Positions 9,002-17,906 of a stretch of 64,000 nt of DNA are shown here, in pieces (within the stretch, counting starts at the first letter, position 1; every line of letters starts with the position of its first letter). Source of the DNA: Flavobacteriales bacterium (GTDB lineage Bacteria > Bacteroidota > Bacteroidia > Flavobacteriales_F > PHOS-HE28); contig JADJOI010000003.1 in assembly GCA_016713875.1 (NCBI GenBank), positions 1,798,001-1,862,000 on the forward strand, read 5' to 3'. The notes under the pieces were generated by a model, which ran no database searches, had not been told where the DNA came from, and saw nothing but the letters and a program-made list of their open reading frames with translations. Made by a program: the position numbers and the translations under genes.

Positions 9002-9939
9002 TACTTCACGGAAAAATAGGGCGCGAAAGTACGGAGCGTCCCTTCATCCACCAGCGCACAGCCACGAAGGTCGTCCACCGTGCGGAACGGGCCGTGTTGG
9101 CGGCGATAGGCTACCAGGGTCTTGGCCAGCTTCCACCGCAGGTAGGGGTGTGCCGCCAGTTCCTCCACCGTGCCGCTGTTCATGGGCACGCGCCGCACCA
9201 GGGCGGTGTCCACCCGCAGCAGGGTGCGCAGCTGCGCCAGCGCCTCGGGCTTGTCCTTCAGCACGTACACCTCTGCCAGCTGGTCCAGGCTATGATATCC
9301 ACCCAATTGGTCGCGGTAGCGCAGGATCCCGCGCGCGAACGACGGTCCCACGCCCGGCAGGGCCACCAGGGCGGCGCTGTCACAGCCGTTGAGCTCCAGC
9401 GCGACGCGCTCCGGGCGTGCGGGCCGCTCCGTGCGGGTCCAGATGCGCGTGCTGTCCCGCGGCCAGCGGCGTTCCGCGCGGGCCGCTCCCCCACCCTCCG
9501 GCCGGTCGGGCAGCTGCACGAAGGGCAGCAGGCGCGCCACCTGGTCGGGGTGCAGGCTGCGCAGGCGGGCCAGGTCCTGCCTGTGCTCGAACTGGCCGCC
9601 GTGGGCGATGTAGCTCAGCACCCCGCGGGCCTGCCGTTCGCTCAGGCCCAAGCGGCGCCAATCGTTCTCGGTGGCGGTGTTGGGGTCGAAGGCGAACAGG
9701 CTGTCGGCCGCCGGGGCCGCGTCGGCGGACCGGGCGCGCAAGCTGTCGGCGGCCTGTTGCTCGGCGAGCCAGGTGGCCAGTTGGGCTTCAGCGGCGGCCA
9801 GCAGCGCGGGATCGGGCGGTCGCTGCCGCATCCACGCGATCCACGCACCGAAGGCGGCGATGGTGAGCACCAGCACGAAGAGGCCGCGCCGCTCGGCGCG
9901 GTGCATGCTGAAGGCGTCCATCCATCGGGCACGACGCAT
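9001..9939 (-). CDS. Helix-hairpin-helix protein, ComEA-like, membrane anchored
   Basis: 312 residues. A single N-terminal membrane segment (LFVLVLTIAAFGAWIAW, about residues 20-36) is followed by a linker and repeated helix-hairpin-helix units: FDPNTATENDWRRLGLSE near 90, LNGCDSAALVALPGVGPSFARGIL near 195, and two more towards the end. The pattern matches Bacteroidota ComEA-family DNA-binding proteins, which may hold incoming DNA at the periplasmic side. No other competence genes are nearby, so a DNA-uptake role is inferred from family only. A TACCTTGG box lies 15 bases upstream of the ATG. Stop overlaps the apt start. Confidence 0.8.
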   Translation of the reverse strand: MRRARWMDAFSMHRAERRGLFVLVLTIAAFGAWIAWMRQRPPDPALLAAAEAQLATWLAEQQAADSLRARSADAAPAADSLFAFDPNTATENDWRRLGLSERQARGVLSYIAHGGQFEHRQDLARLRSLHPDQVARLLPFVQLPDRPEGGGAARAERRWPRDSTRIWTRTERPARPERVALELNGCDSAALVALPGVGPSFARGILRYRDQLGGYHSLDQLAEVYVLKDKPEALAQLRTLLRVDTALVRRVPMNSGTVEELAAHPYLRWKLAKTLVAYRRQHGPFRTVDDLRGCALVDEGTLRTFAPYFSVK

Positions 9940-9972
9940 GGTGCGGGATCCGCACCAAGGTAATGATCCGGA

Positions 9973-10875
9973 TCAACCGACCAACTGGTCGCGCACCACG
10001 GCCAATCCCGCCTCGAAACCGCGCGGTGCATACCCCAGCTCGCGGCGCGCTTTGTCCAGCACGAATCCCGTGCGCGGCGGCCGATTGGCGGGCTGGCCCA
10101 GCGTGTTGCTCTTCACGGGGAGCACACCGTCCACCTTCAGACCGAAGAAGCGGCCCACGCGGTGCACCAGCTCCAGGATGCTCATGCCATCGGGACCGCT
10201 GAGGTGGTAGATGCCGGTGGCTCCCTGCTTGGCGATGCGGATGCAGCCCTCGGCCAGGTCCTCCGCCAGGGTGGGCATGCGCCATTGGTCGTCCACCACG
10301 CGGATGGGCTCGCCCTTCTCCAGGGCGCCCTTGGCCCACAGCACCACGTTGCTGCGGCTCAGCCCCGGGGCCACGCCGTACACGATGATGGTGCGGGCGA
10401 TGGCCCACTTCGCCAGTCCGCCTTCCCGCACGGCCCGCTCGCTGTCCAGCTTGCTGTGGCCGTAGACGCTCAAGGGGGCGGGGGCGTCCTCCTCACGGTA
10501 GGGACCGGCCGCGCCGTCGAAGATGAAGTCGGTGCTGAGGTGGATGAAGTGGCTGCCGTGGCGCCGCGCGGCACGCACCAGGTGCGCGGTGGCCGTCACG
10601 TTCTGGAGGTGGCAGGCCGCGGGGTCCAGCTCGCAGGCGTCCACGTTGGTCATGGCGGCGGTGTGGATCACCGCCTCGGGGCGCACGACGTCGAACACGG
10701 CGTCCACCGCGGCGGCGTCGGTGATGTCGAGGGCGCGGTAGCGGTCGTGCAGGGGGTCGGGGCTGCGGTCGGGACCGCGGCTGGTGGCGGTGAGCGCCAC
10801 AGTGGGGTCGTTCCGCAGGGCGGCCACGAGCTTCTGGCCCAGCAGGCCGTTGCTCCCGGTGATCAGGATGCGCAT
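9973..10875 (-). CDS. SDR-family NAD(P)-dependent reductase, RmlD-like (dTDP-4-dehydrorhamnose reductase family)
   Basis: 300 residues. Rossmann start MRILITGSNGLLGQKLV (GxxGxxG), substrate-binding AMTNVDACE, active-site Ser/Thr in HLSTDFIFDG and catalytic YGHSK are all seen, an order typical of RmlD. RmlD makes dTDP-L-rhamnose for surface polysaccharides. No rmlA, rmlB or rmlC is near, so the exact nucleotide sugar substrate is open; RmlD-like solitary reductases are common in this phylum. It lies 33 bp upstream of the helix-hairpin-helix gene, on the same strand. Confidence 0.8.
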   Translation of the reverse strand: MRILITGSNGLLGQKLVAALRNDPTVALTATSRGPDRSPDPLHDRYRALDITDAAAVDAVFDVVRPEAVIHTAAMTNVDACELDPAACHLQNVTATAHLVRAARRHGSHFIHLSTDFIFDGAAGPYREEDAPAPLSVYGHSKLDSERAVREGGLAKWAIARTIIVYGVAPGLSRSNVVLWAKGALEKGEPIRVVDDQWRMPTLAEDLAEGCIRIAKQGATGIYHLSGPDGMSILELVHRVGRFFGLKVDGVLPVKSNTLGQPANRPPRTGFVLDKARRELGYAPRGFEAGLAVVRDQLVG

Positions 10876-11304
10876 GCGGTGCGAAGAAAGGGCCTGGGGC
10901 GTGATCCTTCACACCAACCCCAATGACCGGGAACTCCGGCGGTATGCACGGGCGCGATCGAGCGGCATTCCATGCGGATCGAGCAGGACTATCTTTACGC
11001 TGTGCGCAGGATGCCTGCCTGCTGCGGTTGGAGGAAGCCTAGCGTGGCGAAGTCACAGACTTCGCGAGGCTCGTCGGCGGCTGGCCGACAGGCATCCTCC
11101 GCACAAGTCGCCCCGCGCGAACCCAGGGCGCGGGAAGACTTGCGCGATTTTGGGCACGGTGCCGAAGGCACGGGAGGACGGCCTTCCCGCTCTCGGGCCC
11201 ATGCGCGCCTAACTCCCGCGCCAGGGAGAGGCTTGCACGGCCTTCCCACGGACCGGACCGGGCGGGAACACCCTTGGTAACCCGCGCACCGGTCCCGCCC
11301 CTCC
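10876..11304. other. Non-coding gap of 429 bp
   Basis: No convincing gene on either strand; short open frames here have no start context or family features. The left half holds the start region of the RmlD-like gene and the palindrome at 11001-11105. The right half, downstream of the potassium channel gene (minus), is rich in GC runs and short inverted repeats but shows no clear terminator. Confidence 0.7.
11001..11105. repeat. REP-like long imperfect palindrome
   Basis: Outer 17-bp arms TGTGCGCAGGATGCCTG (11001-11017) and CAGGCATCCTCCGCACA (11089-11105) are inverted copies with one mismatch. The centre has a perfect 8-bp hairpin GCGAAGTC-ACA-GACTTCGC flanked by AGCCT/AGGCT. The nested layout resembles REP/BIME-type elements, which are mobilised by RAYT transposases. 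No transposase is in the window and no second copy was noticed here. Confidence 0.6.
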
Positions 11305-12006
11305 TCACTTGCGGAGGTCCTCGAAATAGCCCTTCGTGTTGCCCATGTTGAAGAAGCTGATGAAGAGGGCGATGTAGCTGAGGTAGAAGAGCGATTGCAC
11401 CGTCACCACGAACTTTCCCCAGCCGGTGACCGGGAAGTACTCGCCGAACCCGATGGTGCTGGTGACCACGAAGCTCAGGTACACCGCGTCGGTCCACCGG
11501 GCGATGGGCTGGTTCATGGCCTGCATGGCCATGTGCAGCACGGCAAAGCTGAACACCACCTCCAGGTAGTTGAGGAAGATGAGCAGCTTGCTGCGGCGGT
11601 AGCTGCGGGGCGAAGCAAAGGCGTCCGAAGCGAAGATGAGCGTGGGGATGTACAGCATGGTCTCGGCCATGAGCCAAACCACGAGGACCAGCGCCAGGGG
11701 ATGCCGCTCCCAGCCCAGGACCAGCACCACCAGCGGAAGCAAGGTCTTGGCCAGCACGAGGAGCTCGATGGCGAAGTCCTGGTAGAGGGGACCCTTGCGC
11801 CAGAACAGGTGCTTGATGTACATACCAGGGAAGAGGAACTGACTGGCGGCGAGCAGCAGCCGCACGAGCTTTTCCAGGCCGGCGTCCTCCTCGAACGTGT
11901 TGTCCCAGATGGCACGCAGGTTGTCCCACCGCCGGGCGATGGTGGGATGCCGCTCACCGGGCCGCTGACCCCGCCCGATGATGAGCTTGCGGACCGTGCT
12001 GCGCAT
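11305..12006 (-). CDS. Potassium channel family protein (two-pore-helix ion channel)
   Basis: 233 residues with several hydrophobic segments (about 77-98, 103-124, 139-162, 200-220). Between the last two lies a pore loop with the K+ selectivity filter TIGFG (184-188) in TSTIGFGEYFP. The C-terminus is short, so there is no RCK/TrkA-N regulatory domain and no cyclic-nucleotide domain. It would conduct K+ across the inner membrane; what gates it is unknown. A TACCTTGG box stands 4 bases upstream of the ATG, hinting at a nearly leaderless mRNA. Confidence 0.85.
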   Translation of the reverse strand: MRSTVRKLIIGRGQRPGERHPTIARRWDNLRAIWDNTFEEDAGLEKLVRLLLAASQFLFPGMYIKHLFWRKGPLYQDFAIELLVLAKTLLPLVVLVLGWERHPLALVLVVWLMAETMLYIPTLIFASDAFASPRSYRRSKLLIFLNYLEVVFSFAVLHMAMQAMNQPIARWTDAVYLSFVVTSTIGFGEYFPVTGWGKFVVTVQSLFYLSYIALFISFFNMGNTKGYFEDLRK

Positions 12007-12066
12007 GGCCCCAAGGTAGATGCCGGTGCCCGACCCGGCGCGTGATGCCCGTCACGATGGTCCGTC

Positions 12067-12297
12067 CTACAGCTCCCACACGGTGCTGCGCTTGGCGAAG
12101 GGGCGCTTGATGCGCTCCTTGTGGGCCAGCACGAAGGCCATCACCAGGTAGACCACCAGGTTGAGACCGGCGGTGACGAAGCTGAGGTAGATGAAGCTGA
12201 GCCGCACCTGCTCGGTCTTGATGTTGAGCTTGTCGCCCCACCAGGCGCAAACCCCGAAGGCCTGGCGTTCGAAGGTGGTCTTGATGCGGTCGATCAT
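12067..12297 (-). CDS. PspC-domain membrane protein
   Basis: 76 residues. The N-terminal part (ERQAFGVCAWWGDKLNIKTEQVRL, in part) matches the PspC domain, followed by one or two membrane passes (LSFIYLSFVTAGLNLVVYLVMAFVLA). PspC proteins sense or buffer membrane stress in other bacteria; here it is a lone small copy. Its start is 3 bp after the DUF2851 stop, so the two are probably co-transcribed. Confidence 0.8.
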   Translation of the reverse strand: MIDRIKTTFERQAFGVCAWWGDKLNIKTEQVRLSFIYLSFVTAGLNLVVYLVMAFVLAHKERIKRPFAKRSTVWEL

Positions 12298-12300
12298 GGC

Positions 12301-13707
12301 CTAAGGACGCGTGCCGCGCAAAAGGTGGCGTCCGAAGCCGCAAGATAAGCATCGGCGAGGGGTGCAGTACTGGTGTTGCAGCTCCAGCAGGGCCTGGCCC
12401 CGGGCGGCGGAATCCACCTGCACCCCCCGCTCGGTCCACTGCGCCAGCACGGTGTTGTGCTCGGGGGGTAGCTGTTCCAGCAGGGCGATGGCGCGGTCGC
12501 GCAGGGCCTGGTCGCCGCGGGCGCGGCCCAGCACGAAGAGCAGCGGCACCACGGCGTTGATGATGAGCTGGTCCACCGTGGCGGCCCCGAGGGGCTTGGG
12601 GCGCGGAGGCGTGGCGTGGTCGAAGCGGTAGTGCGTGGTCCAGTACGGCGTGGGCTCGGCCTGCAGCAGACGCCGCAGCGCGGGCACATCGGGCGCGGCG
12701 GCCAGGTCGGTGAGCTCGCCACTGAGGCGGGCCACCAGGGCGGCCAGCTGGGCCAGGCGCACGGTGGGGAAGGCAGCGGGGCGCAGGCGCCCGAAGGTCC
12801 ACGCGGCCACGGGGGCCGGACGAAGGCCGTGCAGGCGCGCCAAGGCGCGGTGCTCGGCCTGCAGGCGCCGCGGGTGCTCGTCCACGAAGTCCACCTGCAG
12901 CAGCCCGGCCTGGCCGAAGACGAGGGCCTCCACCCGGAAGGCGTCGTCGCGCACGCGGCGCAGCACGCTCCACGGCAGGGCGTGGGCCAGCATGGCGAAG
13001 GGCTCGGCGTTGGCGCGCTGGCCGAAGGCGCGGCACAGCAGGTGCCAGGCGAGGGCGGCGCTGTCGCGCTGCAGCAGACCGTACAGCTCCTCGGCGGCGG
13101 CGGTACGGCGCACCAGGCGTTCCACCAGCACGCTCTCCAGCCAGGTGTGCAGGCGTTCGGGCTCGGCCGGGGGCAGGTGGGCGGCGCAGGGCACGGCCCC
13201 GCGCCCGCGCAACAGGCCGGCGAACAGGCTGAGGCTGGCGGTGCTCACGCGGGGCAGCAGCTCCACGGTGGGCAGCATGCGGCCGCCGACCGTGCGCGCC
13301 TCGGCGTCGTGCTCATACACCACGTGCAGCGCCACGCTCTCGTAGGCGGGATCATGCTGGTGGCCGTGGCGGGCCCATTCGCTGCTGCGCACATGCACCT
13401 CCACGGTGCCGGCCCACTCCAGGCCGCCGATGCGCAGCCGGGCATCGCGCAGGTCGGGACCGGCATCGCGCTGGATGCGGCCGGGGTGCAGCACCTCCAC
13501 CGGGCGGCCGTCCACCGTGCGCAGGCCGTGGCGGTCGAAGAGCTGGGCCTCCCAGATGAACTGCAGCAGGTCCTCCCCGTATGGGAAGGCCGGATCGAGG
13601 AGCAGGTCGTGCGGTGCGGCGGCCTCGGGGTCGCGCACCACGTGCAGCGGGACGTGGGCGGGTGCGGAGCGCCACACCTGGGGTGATGCCTGTGGATGAA
13701 GGAGCAT
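12301..13707 (-). CDS. DUF2851 family protein
   Basis: 468 residues. The family core is plain: EDLLQFIWEAQLFDRHGL near residue 45, then LHPGRIQRDAGPDL and VEVHVRSSEWARHGHQHDPAYESVALHVVYEHD (in part) near 75-135. The 'hxDxx-x-GPD / VExH' pattern recalls nuclease-like folds but no function is established. The C-terminus has Cys residues (YCTPRRCLSCGFG) that could bind a metal. The start at 13707 gives about 40 residues before the family core and may be too long. DUF2851 is almost restricted to Bacteroidota. Confidence 0.85.
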   Translation of the reverse strand: MLLHPQASPQVWRSAPAHVPLHVVRDPEAAAPHDLLLDPAFPYGEDLLQFIWEAQLFDRHGLRTVDGRPVEVLHPGRIQRDAGPDLRDARLRIGGLEWAGTVEVHVRSSEWARHGHQHDPAYESVALHVVYEHDAEARTVGGRMLPTVELLPRVSTASLSLFAGLLRGRGAVPCAAHLPPAEPERLHTWLESVLVERLVRRTAAAEELYGLLQRDSAALAWHLLCRAFGQRANAEPFAMLAHALPWSVLRRVRDDAFRVEALVFGQAGLLQVDFVDEHPRRLQAEHRALARLHGLRPAPVAAWTFGRLRPAAFPTVRLAQLAALVARLSGELTDLAAAPDVPALRRLLQAEPTPYWTTHYRFDHATPPRPKPLGAATVDQLIINAVVPLLFVLGRARGDQALRDRAIALLEQLPPEHNTVLAQWTERGVQVDSAARGQALLELQHQYCTPRRCLSCGFGRHLLRGTRP

Positions 13708-13836
13708 GGCTTGACGGATTTCAGATCAAATGAACGACGGATAAGATAACGATCCGTGGGGACCGACCGCACACCGATCCACGGAACGTGGGTTCCTTCA
13801 GGGTGAGCGCGCGATGAAGGGCGATAGCTTGGCGGC

Positions 13837-14721
13837 ATGCGCACGTCGCTCGTCCTCCTCGGGTTGCTCAACACATGTGGGCTAATGGCCCAGCAGGTGG
13901 CGGATCCCGGTTTTCGCCCGGTCTTCAGCGATGCGGCGTTCCCTCCAGAAAAGGGCGCAGTGGTGGCCATCGATGAGGCGCACGGCAACTTGCACACCCG
14001 CGACGGCCGCTACCAGGGCTTCACGCGTGTGGCCGAGGCCGATGGTCATCGTGTGCGCACGTGGGACAGGGTGTTCGCTCCGGAGGCGCTGAACGCGGTG
14101 GACGTGCTGGTGATCGCCAACGCGCTGCATCCCTCGAACGCCGAGCAATGGGCACTGCCCACACCGTCGGCCTTCACCGATGCGGAGGTATCCGCTGTGC
14201 GCAAATGGGTGGAGAGCGGGGGGGCGCTGCTTCTGCTGGCGGACCACATGCCGTTCGCCGGCGCGGCCTCGGAGCTGGCAGAGGCCTTCGGCTTCACCGT
14301 GAGCAACTGCTTCGCGATGCGAGAGCCGCAGCGGTCCCTGGACCTCTTCACCAGCGGGCAGGGGCTGCTGGCCGAAGGACCGGCCGCCGGGCTGGACACG
14401 GTGGCCACCTTCACGGGCAGTGCGTTCAGGCTGGCCCCGGATGCACACCCCCTGCTGGAGTTGGGCCCGGACTGGACCCTTCTGGAGCCGGATACAGCGT
14501 GGAGCTTTTCCGATGGCACATCGCAACGCTCGGGCGAAGGCTGGGTGCAGGGCGCCGCGCTCGAGCTCGGCCAGGGTCGCATGGTGCTCTTTGGTGAGGC
14601 CGCGATGTTCAGCGCGCAGTTGGCCGGACCTGAGCGGAAGCCCGTGGGCATGAACCATCCGCAGGCGCGGGGTAACGTGGCCTTGTTGCGCGGGACCTTG
14701 CGCTGGCTCACGCGCCGCTGA
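13837..14721 (+). CDS. Secreted DUF4350-like protein (glutamine-amidotransferase-like fold)
   Basis: 294 residues. A signal peptide (MRTSLVLLGLLNTCGLMAQ) is followed by VVAIDEAHGNLHT, a segment VDVLVIANALHP, and WVESGGALLLLADHMPFAGAASELAEAFGF, the layout of DUF4350/ThuA-like class I glutamine-amidotransferase folds without an evident Cys-His-Glu triad. The conserved DEAHxN and LLLADH motifs suggest a binding site. Export places it in the periplasm or outside. The 3' end overlaps the convergent pyrF gene by 14 bp. TAGCTTGG lies 4 bases before the ATG. Confidence 0.65.
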   Translation: MRTSLVLLGLLNTCGLMAQQVADPGFRPVFSDAAFPPEKGAVVAIDEAHGNLHTRDGRYQGFTRVAEADGHRVRTWDRVFAPEALNAVDVLVIANALHPSNAEQWALPTPSAFTDAEVSAVRKWVESGGALLLLADHMPFAGAASELAEAFGFTVSNCFAMREPQRSLDLFTSGQGLLAEGPAAGLDTVATFTGSAFRLAPDAHPLLELGPDWTLLEPDTAWSFSDGTSQRSGEGWVQGAALELGQGRMVLFGEAAMFSAQLAGPERKPVGMNHPQARGNVALLRGTLRWLTRR

Positions 14722-15526
14722 GCGCGCGGGCCATCACCTGCTGCAGGCGCTGGGCCTCGCGGCGGGCGGCGGGCAGGGCCTCCCCGCCTTGTCCGGCGTA
14801 GAGGATGCCGCGGCTGCTGTTGATCAGCAGGCCTCCGTCGGCGGTGAGGCCGGCGCGGAGCACGGCATCGAGGTCGCCGCCCTGGGCGCCCACGCCGGGC
14901 ACCAAGAAGAAGTGGCCGGGCGCCGTGCGGCGCGCCTCGGCGAGCACTTCGGGACGGGTGGCGCCCACCACGAACATGAGCTCATCGGGCCCGCCCCAGG
15001 TGGCGCAACGGTCCATCACGGTGCTCCACAAGGGGCGTTGACCGTAGACCGGTAGCTGCTGGAAGTCGTCCGCGCCCGGGTTGCTGGTGAGGCCGAGCAC
15101 CACGGCCCATTTCCCCGGCCGGCTCAGGAAGGGGGTGATGCTGTCGCGGCCCATGTACGGCGAGAGGGTGACGGCGTCCACGTCGAGCCGGTCGAAGAAG
15201 GCCTCGGCGTACTTGCGGGCGGTGTTGCCGATGTCGCCGCGCTTGGCATCGGCGATGATGAAGCTGGGGCCGGTGCTGCGGATGAAGGCGATGGTGGCCT
15301 CCAGGTCCGGCCAGCCCTGATCGCCCAGGGCCTCATAGAAGGCGAGGTTGAGCTTATAGGCCACGGCCAGGTCATGTGTCACCTCCACGATGGCCTCGTT
15401 GAAGGCGCGCACGGGGTGGCTCTCGGCGCGGAAATGGTCCGGCAGCAGATGGGCCTCGGTGTCGAGGCCCACGCAGAGCAGGCTTCGGCGCTGGTGGATG
15501 AGGTCGACGAGGACGGCGCGGGTCAT
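14708..15526 (-). CDS. pyrF: Orotidine 5'-phosphate decarboxylase
   Basis: 272 residues from the ATG at 15526 (MTRAVLVDLIHQRRSLLCVGLD). The catalytic signature DAKRGDIGNT with the essential Asp/Lys/Asp set is intact, as are LSPYMGRDSITPF and the phosphate-binding GVGAQGGDL. It is the longer (type 2, about 270 residues) form found in Bacteroidota and mycobacteria. It makes UMP from OMP. It lies 28 bp after prfA on the same strand and its end overlaps the convergent DUF4350-like gene. Confidence 0.95.
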   Translation of the reverse strand: MTRAVLVDLIHQRRSLLCVGLDTEAHLLPDHFRAESHPVRAFNEAIVEVTHDLAVAYKLNLAFYEALGDQGWPDLEATIAFIRSTGPSFIIADAKRGDIGNTARKYAEAFFDRLDVDAVTLSPYMGRDSITPFLSRPGKWAVVLGLTSNPGADDFQQLPVYGQRPLWSTVMDRCATWGGPDELMFVVGATRPEVLAEARRTAPGHFFLVPGVGAQGGDLDAVLRAGLTADGGLLINSSRGILYAGQGGEALPAARREAQRLQQVMARALSGA

Positions 15527-15554
15527 CGGGGGCGAAGTTCGGCCGATCGGCTGC

Positions 15555-16637
15555 TCACAGCCCGGCCTCGGCCTGCAGCTTCTCGGTGCGCTCGGCGAGC
15601 TGAAGGGCATCAATGAGGGGCTGTAGCTCGCCGTTCATCAGCTGGGGAAGGTTGTGCGCGGTGAACTCGATGCGGTGGTCGGTGACGCGGCTCTGTGGGT
15701 AGTTGTAGGTGCGGATCTTAGCGCTGCGGTCGCCGCTGCTCACCTGGCTCTTGCGCTGGGCGGCCACGGCGGCCTCCTGAGCGCGCACCTTGTCCTCATA
15801 AAGCTTGGTGCGCAACATCTGCATCGCCTTCAGTCGGTTGCCCAACTGGCTCCGCTCGGTCTGGCACATCACCACGATGCCGGTGGGCAGGTGGGTGAGG
15901 CGCACCTTGGTCTCCACCTTGTTCACGTTCTGGCCGCCGGCACCGCCGCTTCGGGCGGTCTCCATCTTCACATCGCTCTCCTTGAGCTCCACATCGGTCT
16001 CCTCGGCCTCAGGCAGGACGTTCACGGTGGCGGCGCTGGTGTGGATGCGGCCGCTGGCCTCGGTGGCGGGCACGCGCTGCACGCGGTGCACCCCGGCCTC
16101 GAACTTCAAGGTGCCGTAGGCGCCCTCGCCCAGCACGTTGAAGATCACCTCCTTGTAGCCGCCCACGGTGCCCTCGCTCACGTCCACCACCTCCACCTTC
16201 CAGCCACGGCCCTCGCCGTAGCGGGTGTACATGCGGAAGAGGTCGCCCGCGAACAGGCTGGCCTCGTCGCCCCCAGTGCCGGCCCGAACCTCCACGGTGC
16301 AGTGGCGGGCGTCATTGGGGTCCTTGGGCACCAGCATCAGGCGCACCTCCTCCTCCATGGCCTCAATGGCGGCTCTTCGCTCATCCCGCTCCGCGCGGGC
16401 CATCTCCAGCAGATCGGGGTCCTTCTCGGTGCGCAGCATCTCCTCGGCGCCGGCCAGGTCGCTGTGCAGCTTGCGGAAGCGCAGGAAGGCCAGTTCGATG
16501 GGCTCCAGGTCGCGGTAGGTGCGGTTGAGCTCGACGAACTTCCGCTGGTCGGCGATCACGGCCGGGTCGGCGAGCTGCTTGCCGATCTCGCTGCGGCGGT
16601 CGTACAGGGCGGAGAGCTTGGAAAGGAGATCGGACAT
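15555..16637 (-). CDS. prfA: Peptide chain release factor 1
   Basis: 360 residues, the standard length. The peptidyl-tRNA hydrolysis motif GGQ is in [13 protein letters not shown] (near residue 230). The tripeptide region reads [18 protein letters not shown], a PxT-type sequence as in RF1, which reads UAA and UAG; RF2 would have SPF. Lies directly upstream of pyrF and 91 bp downstream of purM. Confidence 0.96.
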   Translation of the reverse strand: MSDLLSKLSALYDRRSEIGKQLADPAVIADQRKFVELNRTYRDLEPIELAFLRFRKLHSDLAGAEEMLRTEKDPDLLEMARAERDERRAAIEAMEEEVRLMLVPKDPNDARHCTVEVRAGTGGDEASLFAGDLFRMYTRYGEGRGWKVEVVDVSEGTVGGYKEVIFNVLGEGAYGTLKFEAGVHRVQRVPATEASGRIHTSAATVNVLPEAEETDVELKESDVKMETARSGGAGGQNVNKVETKVRLTHLPTGIVVMCQTERSQLGNRLKAMQMLRTKLYEDKVRAQEAAVAAQRKSQVSSGDRSAKIRTYNYPQSRVTDHRIEFTAHNLPQLMNGELQPLIDALQLAERTEKLQAEAGL

Positions 16638-16647
16638 GATGGTTCAG

Positions 16648-16722
16648 CCGCGGAGGCGCGGAGTCGCGGAGGAGGTGGAGGGGTGCGAGGGTGGAGAGGT
16701 GCGGGGGTGAAAAAGTGCAGGG
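16648..16722. repeat. Degenerate heptamer-type repeat tract between purM and prfA
   Basis: The gap holds CCGCGGAGGCGCGGAGTCGCGGAG followed by GTGGAGGGGTGCGAGGGTGGAGAGGTGCGGGGGTG (quoted in part), i.e. 7-base-like units CGCGGAG and GTGCGAGG. A tract with the same GTGCGAGGGTGGA unit and a CGCAAAG/CGCGGAG tract occur, inverted, at 56740-56906. These look like dispersed short repeats; not coding. Confidence 0.6.
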
Positions 16723-16728
16723 CGTGGA

Positions 16729-17901
16729 TCAGGTGTAGGTGAAGACCCCGTGCGGGCTGGTGAGCACGACCTCCTTGGCGGGCGCGGCCTCCACCCGGCC
16801 GATGACCTTCGCGTCGATGCCGAAGGACGTGGCGATGGCGATGACCTCCTGAGCACGGGTGGCTGGCAGATAGAACTCCAGGCGGTGGCCCATGTTGAAG
16901 ACCTTGTACATCTCCTGCCAGTCGGTGCCGCTCATGCGCTGGATGGTGGCGAAGAGCGGCGGCGTGGGAAAGAGGTCATCCTTGATGACGCGCAGGCCCT
17001 CCACGAAGTGCAGCACCTTGGTCTGGGCGCCACCGCTGCAGTGCACCATGCCGTGAATGTCGGCGCGCAGGCCCTCCAGTACCCGCTTCACCACGGGGGC
17101 GTAGGTGCGGGTGGGCGACAGCACGGCCCGGCCGAGGTCGAGCGGAGTGCCCTCCAGGGGATCGGTCAACCGGGCCTGGCCGCTGTACACCAGCTCGCTC
17201 GGGGTGCCGGGGTCGTAGGTCTCGGGGTACGTCTCCCCCACCGCCTTGGCGAACACGTCGTGGCGGGCGCTGGTGAGGCCGTTGCTGCCCATGCCGGCGT
17301 TGTAGCTGCGCTCATAGCTGGCCTGCCCGGTGCTGGCGAGACCCACCACGACGTCGCCGGCCTGGATGCGGTCGTTGTCGATCACCGCCTCGCGCCGCAT
17401 CCGGCAGGTGACGGTGCTGTCCACGATGACCGTGCGCACCAGGTCGCCCACGTCGGCGGTCTCGCCGCCGGTGCTGCGGATGTCGATGCCCTGATCGCGC
17501 ATCTCCTGCAGGAAACGTTCGGTGCCGTCGATGAGGGCCGCCACCACCTCACCGGGGATCAGGCGCTTGTTGCGGCCGATGGTGCTGCTCAGGAGGATGT
17601 GGTCGGTGGCGCCCACGCACAGCAGGTCGTCGAGGTTCATCACCACGGCGTCCTGGGCGATGCCGTGCCACACGGTGAGGTCGCCCGTCTCGCGCCAGTA
17701 GGCATAGGCCAAGGCGCTCTTGGTGCCGGCGCCGTCGGCGTGCATCACGATGCAGTGGTCGGGGCTGCCGGTGAGGGTGTCGGGCACCACCTTGCAGAAG
17801 GCCTTGGGGAAGAGGCCCTTGTCCAGGTGGGCGATGGCCGAGTGCACCTCCTCCTTGCCGGAGGAGACGCCGCGCCGGGCATAGCGATCGGTGGTGCTCA
17901 T
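16729..17901 (-). CDS. purM: Phosphoribosylformylglycinamidine cyclo-ligase (AIR synthetase)
   Basis: 390 residues from the ATG at 17901 (MSTTDRYARRGVSSGKEEVH); an ATG 24 bp upstream gives an unlikely hydrophobic lead. ATP-binding signature MHADGAGTKSALAY, DLLCVGA and GGETADVGDLV match PurM. It converts FGAM to AIR in purine synthesis. Length is longer than E. coli PurM (345), normal for the Bacteroidota form. Confidence 0.93.
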   Translation of the reverse strand: MSTTDRYARRGVSSGKEEVHSAIAHLDKGLFPKAFCKVVPDTLTGSPDHCIVMHADGAGTKSALAYAYWRETGDLTVWHGIAQDAVVMNLDDLLCVGATDHILLSSTIGRNKRLIPGEVVAALIDGTERFLQEMRDQGIDIRSTGGETADVGDLVRTVIVDSTVTCRMRREAVIDNDRIQAGDVVVGLASTGQASYERSYNAGMGSNGLTSARHDVFAKAVGETYPETYDPGTPSELVYSGQARLTDPLEGTPLDLGRAVLSPTRTYAPVVKRVLEGLRADIHGMVHCSGGAQTKVLHFVEGLRVIKDDLFPTPPLFATIQRMSGTDWQEMYKVFNMGHRLEFYLPATRAQEVIAIATSFGIDAKVIGRVEAAPAKEVVLTSPHGVFTYT

Positions 17902-17906
17902 GGTGG

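Noticed and set aside
9001..9939. A complete competence locus
   Set aside because: Only a ComEA-like protein is present; no comEC or pilus genes nearby, so no claim of a DNA-uptake system.
10995..11249. Minus-strand 84-codon frame in the gap before the potassium channel
   Set aside because: Runs through the palindrome and has no family features; most of it is the translated inverted repeat.
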